This document shows positions 62,674-64,000 of a stretch of 64,000 nt of DNA, piece by piece; positions within the stretch are counted from its first letter, which is position 1; each line of letters opens with the position of its first letter. The notes below the pieces were generated by a model. It was given only the letters and a program-made list of their open reading frames with translations. It ran no database searches and was not told the DNA's origin. Location of the stretch: positions 1-64,000 of the forward strand of contig NZ_JACBYI010000010.1 of NCBI RefSeq assembly GCF_019352175.1, read 5' to 3'. This DNA is from Paenibacillus sp. S150 (GTDB lineage Bacteria; Bacillota; Bacilli; Paenibacillales; Paenibacillaceae). The position numbers were made by a program, and so were the translations under genes.

Positions 62674-64000
62674 ATGCAGTCCATTAAGCAGACGCTGGAA
62701 CGCTTCAAAATTGTAAGGCTGATTGTATCAATCTATCGGCTCAGGGCGGTCAGGGCGCTTGTTCCGCTGGTGATTATAGCGCTTGTGTATCTGGAGGGGC
62801 AGCATGAGCTGAAGCAGGTGCATTTGGGCCTGATCATTCAAGAACTGAAGCGTGTGCCGGCAGAGGCTATTGCGCAAATGATGGGGGTCGCGCTGCTCTC
62901 GGTGGCGGTCATGAGCGCCTATGATTATTTGATCCGCCGGCATTTCCGCCTGGACATCGGGCGCTGGAGCACCTTCCGCTTCTCCTGGATCGCCAATAGC
63001 TTCAACAATCTGATCGGCTTTGCCGGGCTGGCGGGAGTCGGTCTGCGTACGCTTCTTTACAGAAAAAGCGGGGTGCCTGCCGCCGTCCTTGCACCCGCCA
63101 TTGTGTTTCTCTCGCCTCTGATGATCACGGGGCTGTCGCTGTTCTCCTGGGGCAATATCTTTGGCCTGCTTCCCGCCGCTGCTCTTCTGCGCGAGCATAA
63201 ATGGCTGGTGTTCGCGGTCTGGGGCATGGCGCTGTATTTGCCGTTCTTCATTATCCTCCAGCGCTCGTCGCTGTTCGCCAAATGGGTCAACCGGGGGCAG
63301 GGAAGAACACCCTGGCTTACCGTCGCTGCTTCCGTCGGCGCTTCGTTTCTCGAATGGCTGTTTGCCGGGATTACGTTCTGGACCATCGGCAGCCATCTGC
63401 TCGGCGGCGTGGAATTTGTGGCAGTCTTCAGCATTTATGTGATTGCCGCCATTGCCGGCACCCTCAGCATGGCTCCCGGCGGCATCGGCGCCTTTGATCT
63501 GATTGCTCTGCTCGGGCTTACACAGCTGGGCTATCCAAGTGATAAGGCAATGGCCGTCCTCGTGGTGTACCGACTGTTCTATTATCTGGTTCCCTGGCTG
63601 ATCGGTCTGGCGCTGGCTGCACTGGAAATCGGGCTTCAGGGTAAAAAAGGCTCCGACCGCACCAGTGCGGGTATCGAGCCATCGCTCAATGTATGGCAGA
63701 AAATCTGGGGCTGGCCGGGTCAATATACGTTCCTGAGCGATCTTGGCGTATGGGCGCTCGGCAAGCTTGTGTTTGTCAGCGGGCTTCTTCTGCTGCTGTC
63801 GGCGGCGACGCCCGAGCTGGTGTACCGGCTGCGGCTTACGGAAGATCTGCTCTCGCTGCCGGTGATGCGGATCTCGCACCATCTTTCCGTGCTGACCGGA
63901 TTTATGCTCATTCTGCTGTCGCGCGGAATTTCGCTGCGGGTCCGCAGAGCCTATATCTGGACCAGTGTGCTGCTGTCCGGCGGTGCGGTATTCACGTTTA
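62674..64000 (+). CDS. mprF: Phosphatidylglycerol lysyltransferase/flippase MprF (5' part)
   Basis: At least 442 codons, open at the right edge. ATG 62674 has AGGAG 7 nt upstream. The translation gives an N-terminal multi-helix flippase domain: FNNLIGFAGLAGVGLRTLLYR, MAPGGIGAFDLIALLGL, and VVYRLFYYLVPWLIGLAL, the signature of MprF. Such proteins add lysine (or alanine) to phosphatidylglycerol and flip it to the outer leaflet, giving resistance to cationic peptides. The synthase domain lies beyond the window, so a flippase-only variant cannot be excluded. Confidence 0.9.
   Translation, partial: MQSIKQTLERFKIVRLIVSIYRLRAVRALVPLVIIALVYLEGQHELKQVHLGLIIQELKRVPAEAIAQMMGVALLSVAVMSAYDYLIRRHFRLDIGRWSTFRFSWIANSFNNLIGFAGLAGVGLRTLLYRKSGVPAAVLAPAIVFLSPLMITGLSLFSWGNIFGLLPAAALLREHKWLVFAVWGMALYLPFFIILQRSSLFAKWVNRGQGRTPWLTVAASVGASFLEWLFAGITFWTIGSHLLGGVEFVAVFSIYVIAAIAGTLSMAPGGIGAFDLIALLGLTQLGYPSDKAMAVLVVYRLFYYLVPWLIGLALAALEIGLQGKKGSDRTSAGIEPSLNVWQKIWGWPGQYTFLSDLGVWALGKLVFVSGLLLLLSAATPELVYRLRLTEDLLSLPVMRISHHLSVLTGFMLILLSRGISLRVRRAYIWTSVLLSGGAVFTF

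Noticed and set aside
62728..63882. 384-codon minus-strand frame
   Set aside because: Antisense of mprF, whose sense frame shows clear MprF motifs.

Overview
The window looks like a chromosomal segment of a Paenibacillus-type Firmicute. The evidence is strong GGAGG-type ribosome-binding sites, YesM/YesN-type two-component pairs next to carbohydrate ABC transporters, a class D sortase with an LPDTA substrate, a secreted copper-amine-oxidase-stalk protein, futalosine-pathway menaquinone genes and an MhqR-type quinone stress cluster. This genus call comes from reading the proteins, not from a database search. No rRNA, tRNA or CRISPR array was seen.

Layout. 1-1.2 kb: decayed insertion sequences (a frameshifted IS4-like transposase stub and an IS200/IS605 element whose TnpA carries a nonsense codon). 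1.5-6.7 kb: membrane diguanylate cyclase, secreted stalk-domain protein, metallo-beta-lactamase-fold hydrolase, a small unknown protein and two cold-shock genes. 7-13 kb: sugar ABC transporter system 1 (kinase, AraC-type regulator, binding lipoprotein, two permeases). 13-16 kb: MATE exporter and hxlAB (ribulose monophosphate formaldehyde fixation). 16-26 kb: system 2, in which a heparinase II/III-type lyase and a cupin diverge from two permeases, a kinase, a regulator and a binding lipoprotein, pointing to uptake and breakdown of an acidic polysaccharide. 26-32.9 kb: two HxlR regulators, peptidase T, a sortase D with its cell-wall substrate, a luciferase-like monooxygenase and a LacI regulator. 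33-40 kb: a GGDEF-EAL protein, an aldehyde dehydrogenase, and a Crp/Fnr regulator diverging from hybrid cluster protein. 40-47.6 kb: a frameshifted aldo/keto reductase, a LysR/EamA pair, a frameshifted flavin reductase, a FapA/DUF342 protein behind a c-di-GMP-I riboswitch, and an aromatic-acid-exporter-like membrane protein. 47.9-51.7 kb: potABCD. 51.8-52.9 kb: a 1 kb intergenic repeat mosaic, followed by a PD-(D/E)XK-like nuclease/winged-helix gene. 53.8-64 kb: methyltransferase, mqnBD, the mhqR-doxX-mhqO-mhqD cluster with two matching operators, two exporters, a FlxA-like protein and the 5' part of mprF.

How they work together. Cyclic di-GMP is both made or degraded here (two GGDEF proteins) and sensed here (riboswitch upstream of the FapA-like gene). 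The two sugar transport systems share one architecture, and each binding-protein gene has a cre-like site just downstream of its -10 region. The hcp promoter has a palindrome centred at about -41.5, the class II position for a Crp/Fnr activator, beside a divergent Crp/Fnr gene. The most unusual stretch is 51.8-53.6 kb: C-rich 103-bp tandem repeats, several short repeat families (one shared with the IS-rich left end) and a solitary nuclease-like gene. Two interrupted genes each need one small indel (aldo/keto reductase, flavin reductase), and two other genes (response regulator 2, potA) seem to use unusual start codons. These may be biological or consensus errors and need read-level checking.
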